Below, one piece after another: positions 6,939 to 9,025 of a stretch of DNA of 9,025 bases; position 1 is the stretch's first letter, and every line of letters starts with the position of its first letter. The translations under genes were made by a program, and so were the position numbers. The notes beneath the pieces are model-generated. The model did no database searches. It was not told the DNA's origin and saw only the letters and a list, made by a program, of their open reading frames with translations. Source of the stretch: Calditrichia bacterium (GTDB lineage: Bacteria > Calditrichota > Calditrichia > RBG-13-44-9 > J042); assembly GCA_030430345.1 (NCBI GenBank), contig JAUIFT010000057.1, forward strand, positions 1 through 9,025. The letters run 5' to 3'.

Positions 6939-8176
6939 GTGCCATCCGATTCCAGAAACCAGGGGTCGTGGAAATCGATGGTTCCGCCACTACCGCCGGA
7001 GATTAAATTCAAATCAATTTGGGCCGGGTGAAAATCTGTAAACCAGGCGAATTGGTGTTCGTCCGAAGTAACCGTAAAACTACGTTCTAAAAAATGTTCA
7101 GTATTAACTTCATTCCAATTGTGATGTTTGTAAGTTACACCACTTGCCTGCCAATTTTCAAAACGTTCATCTAATGTTGTAATTGCAGCATTTTGGTTTG
7201 CTCTAAGTCCGGCAAAATTTCTAGAAGGAACGGTTTGAGTAATGGAAGACTGTGTTGCCTGTAAATTACCCCCGGCATTTTGAGAAGCAATAATATTACT
7301 TAACTGAATCGACTCCAGTAGATGATTATTCCGGCGATTTACAAGGCAATAGCGAATATATTGACGTTGAATTGAAGTGAATTCAGAACGACAATTCTGA
7401 CTGGGAGTAGATGCTGACATAAAATTTTTTGCTAGTTTGACGCGATCAGGATTAGAACTGTCACATTCATATTCCACGCCATCATGAGCAATTGGCGTAT
7501 CAGGAACTAAATCTCCACTTTTATAAAGATTATCAATGCTTTCAATCCCCAGACTTGTTTCATAGGTATGAAACAAATCAAAATAATGTCCCATTTCATG
7601 AGTTAAACTAGAAATATATTGACGGTCATTACCAATAATTACGTACTGCCCGGAGATGTTACAAGAATTCCATTGATTGAACCAACCCATCTTAACTGGC
7701 GAGAAAGTAGCATGGCCATTTTTGCTTCCCGAAGGGTCAGGAATATAATATATATTCACCACCCCGAAGACATTGTAATTTTCCGAAATTAAATCTTCCT
7801 CGGCTAAAGTCGTTGACACATAAGCGTCGTTCGCTATAGTATCTTGCTGAACCAATATGAAATCAATTTTTACCTGATCATAAAATGAAGCAAAGAGCAG
7901 ATTCAAATCGGCTTGTAAAGTGTCAGGATCAATCCCCTGGTTACCTGCGTTATCTGTAATAATATGAAGAGCTATACCAACCTGATATACTGGAGCTATT
8001 GGGGAAGAAGGATCATAAGGCTGTAAAATGGAGTTGTTAAGAAAACCTACTGAATTATTATAGGAATCCCAACGGTCCTGGGTGAGACCTAAAAAGTTGC
8101 AGTTACTTCCAATATCCCCTTGAATTGAGTTAGAAACGAAAAAGATAAACACAAAAATTCGAATTAAATATTTCAT
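6761..8176 (-). CDS. Secreted metzincin-type zinc metalloprotease (M43/pappalysin-like), N-terminal part, frameshifted after ~residue 413
   Basis: A signal peptide is evident (KYLIRIFVFIFFVSNSIQG, then D21). The zinc site is HEMGHYFDLFH at residues 193-203: ligands His193, His197 and His203 with catalytic Glu194. The usual Gly of HExxHxxGxxH is Asp200. GDLVPDTP (221-228) and the Met-turn candidate NFMSAS with Met253 follow, then the helix-like SEFTSIQRQYIRYCLVNRR. This order matches pappalysin/cytophagalysin-type proteases, which cut extracellular proteins. Residues 1-413 are convincing. After TQP at 412-415 the frame changes to an unrelated sequence and stops at 6761. The -1 frame carries the expected continuation, GDFISFDSPYAPTG. 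The true product is therefore one protein spanning 8176-4581. The start at 8176 is set by AAGGAG six bases upstream. The DNA here is notably AT-rich (roughly 25-35 percent GC in sample lines) compared with the downstream half. Confidence 0.85.
   Translation of the reverse strand: MKYLIRIFVFIFFVSNSIQGDIGSNCNFLGLTQDRWDSYNNSVGFLNNSILQPYDPSSPIAPVYQVGIALHIITDNAGNQGIDPDTLQADLNLLFASFYDQVKIDFILVQQDTIANDAYVSTTLAEEDLISENYNVFGVVNIYYIPDPSGSKNGHATFSPVKMGWFNQWNSCNISGQYVIIGNDRQYISSLTHEMGHYFDLFHTYETSLGIESIDNLYKSGDLVPDTPIAHDGVEYECDSSNPDRVKLAKNFMSASTPSQNCRSEFTSIQRQYIRYCLVNRRNNHLLESIQLSNIIASQNAGGNLQATQSSITQTVPSRNFAGLRANQNAAITTLDERFENWQASGVTYKHHNWNEVNTEHFLERSFTVTSDEHQFAWFTDFHPAQIDLNLISGGSGGTIDFHDPWFLESDGTQPETLFPSIPLMLLPVRGIQPPVVFFWIKTQHLIEFLIPLGPKRNGTIFPTIIIFGIS
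6930..6960 (-). other. Single-base frameshift site inside the metalloprotease gene
   Basis: Upstream the frame reads DFHDPWFLESDGTQP. Downstream the protein makes sense only in the -1 frame (GDFISFDSPYAPTG, GVFLDQ, WYFLEW). Adding one C to the CCC run at 6937-6939 (minus-strand sense) joins the two as DGTPAGDFISF, and one base just after CAG gives DGTQPGDFISF. No slippery heptamer or downstream structure suggests programmed frameshifting. A real deletion or a consensus error in the assembly are the main options. Confidence 0.75.
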
Positions 8177-8212
8177 CCCATTCTCCTTTTTAATATTAGT
8201 TGGAATTATATT

Positions 8213-8240
8213 GTTATATTTATGGATTGGCGCTTTTCAA
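8213..8240 (-). promoter_or_regulatory. Candidate promoter for the metalloprotease gene
   Basis: Reading the minus strand, TTGAAA (8240-8235) and TATAAC (8218-8213) are 16 bp apart and lie about 37-64 bp upstream of the ATG at 8176, in an AT-rich gap. The ribosome binding site AAGGAG is at about 8187-8182. The fit is reasonable, but AT-rich gaps give such matches by chance. Confidence 0.35.
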
Positions 8241-8315
8241 TTTGGAAAACTACAACCATATATTCTGTAGATTCTTAAGGCAGTTTCCTCTCTGAAAGGC
8301 ACAAATGACCGGTGT

Positions 8316-9025
8316 CTATCTCCGACCTGTAAAAATAAGCGCTTTGCCAGCAATGTCACTAAAAATAAAACCAGCAGCGACAACAAGATTATTGTGCACT
8401 GCTATACCTCTGATGCGGCCATTTAAACTGAGTTGATCATAATGCCGCCAATTGCTGCCATTGTAATGAGCCAGCATGGTAAAATCTCCGCCAGCAAATA
8501 AATCGTTTTGCTTTTGACCGTTAAATGCTCGGGGAAAGCCCGGAGCGAAATCATTGTTTAGCCATAACCGTACTGCTTCTCCGCGCGAATCGGCATCGGC
8601 GCTATACATGCCGGCATTACTCATGATATAGACCTTGTCCGGCGAATTGGTCCAAACTCCAGTTAACCAACCTGATAGTGAATCACTTCTTATGTTGCCT
8701 AAATTGTCCATGTCGCTATAGACTGTTTCCACACTCTTATCGACGATTTTCAGCAATACAGTACCCAACCCATCTGAATATCCGCAACTCCACACCACTC
8801 TACCATCCGGAGAACCGTAAATATCTAATAAATCCACATCGGTGTCACTATCCAACTTTTGCCAGGTTGAACCATCATAATAGGCTAATGCACCTTTTAA
8901 ACCAGCAGCATAAAGATGTGAATTTGATGTTCCCCAGAGTGTCTCGATTGCCTGTCCTTCGGACAATAAAGGATTGGGATTGCCTGAAAAATCATTGATC
9001 CAAAATGATTCGATATTATTATTGC
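8316..9025 (-). CDS. Beta-propeller-like secreted protein, C-terminal part (N-terminus beyond window)
   Basis: The frame is open from the right edge at 9025 to TAG at 8316-8318, about 236 residues. TTG at 8966 is an internal Leu codon; the reading upstream (IESFWINDFSGNPNPLL) is coherent, so the true start lies outside the window. Repeating units have the form LWGTSNSHLYAAG then ALAYYDGSTWQKL, and later NDLFAGGDFTMLAHYNGSNW and IRGIAVHNNLVVAAGF. This G-x-S-x-x-x-LYAxG...YDGxxW pattern is typical of secreted kelch/WD-like propeller repeats in FCB-group bacteria. The C-terminus (ALIFTGRR) has no T9SS sorting domain, so it may be a lipoprotein, periplasmic, or attached in another way. No catalytic motif is seen. 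It is on the same strand as the metalloprotease and ends 139 bp upstream of it. Confidence 0.7.
   Translation of the reverse strand, partial: NNNIESFWINDFSGNPNPLLSEGQAIETLWGTSNSHLYAAGLKGALAYYDGSTWQKLDSDTDVDLLDIYGSPDGRVVWSCGYSDGLGTVLLKIVDKSVETVYSDMDNLGNIRSDSLSGWLTGVWTNSPDKVYIMSNAGMYSADADSRGEAVRLWLNNDFAPGFPRAFNGQKQNDLFAGGDFTMLAHYNGSNWRHYDQLSLNGRIRGIAVHNNLVVAAGFIFSDIAGKALIFTGRR

Noticed and set aside
6930..6960. Programmed -1 ribosomal frameshift in the metalloprotease gene
   Set aside because: There is no X-XXY-YYZ slippery heptamer at the junction, and no biological reason to make a protease without its sorting domain is apparent.

Overview
The window looks like chromosomal DNA of a Gram-negative bacterium of the FCB superphylum, perhaps Calditrichota, KSB1 or Ignavibacteria. 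The main clue is the C-terminal domain at 4581-4865. It carries the NFPxPFNPxTTIxYxLP opening and the GVYLYRMxAGxFxxTxKM close of type IX secretion (T9SS) type A sorting domains. Large secreted repeat and propeller proteins of the type found in those phyla surround it. The phylum assignment is an inference from protein style, not from a marker gene.

Layout. (a) 1-1199, minus: N-terminal 399 residues of a secreted repeat protein that runs off the left edge. (b) 1200-1625: divergent intergenic region with two clear inverted repeats. (c) 1626-2513, plus: RarD/EamA-type ten-helix transporter. (d) 2609-2983, plus: a small membrane protein whose reading frame is interrupted by one in-frame TGA at 2822-2824. 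(e) 3141-4472, plus: two-domain 3-hydroxyacyl-CoA dehydrogenase with all catalytic residues. (f) 4473-4580: convergent gap with a perfect 12-bp hairpin. (g) 4581-8176, minus: one very large secreted metzincin-type metalloprotease with a beta-rich middle and a T9SS tail, split by a single-base frameshift near 6938. (h) 8316-9025, minus: C-terminal part of a secreted beta-propeller-like protein that enters from the right edge.

The most notable item is (d). The frame stays open for 52 codons after the TGA and ends with a third membrane helix. Eleven nucleotides after the TGA there is a 17-nt hairpin (7-bp stem, GGU loop). Its spacing and size match the minimal SelB-binding hairpin of E. coli fdhF as I remember it. 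I therefore read the gene as a candidate 124-residue membrane selenoprotein with selenocysteine at position 72, of a family I do not recognise. A conventional gene caller would stop at residue 71 and lose 43 percent of the protein. TGA is also the normal stop of the neighbouring dehydrogenase gene, so a general TGA reassignment is unlikely.

The selenoprotein candidate and the dehydrogenase lie on the same strand and each has a TTGAAT-N17 promoter-like sequence. The dehydrogenase promoter is bracketed by an inverted repeat that could be an operator. The secreted proteins at the two ends have no evident metabolic link to the central genes.
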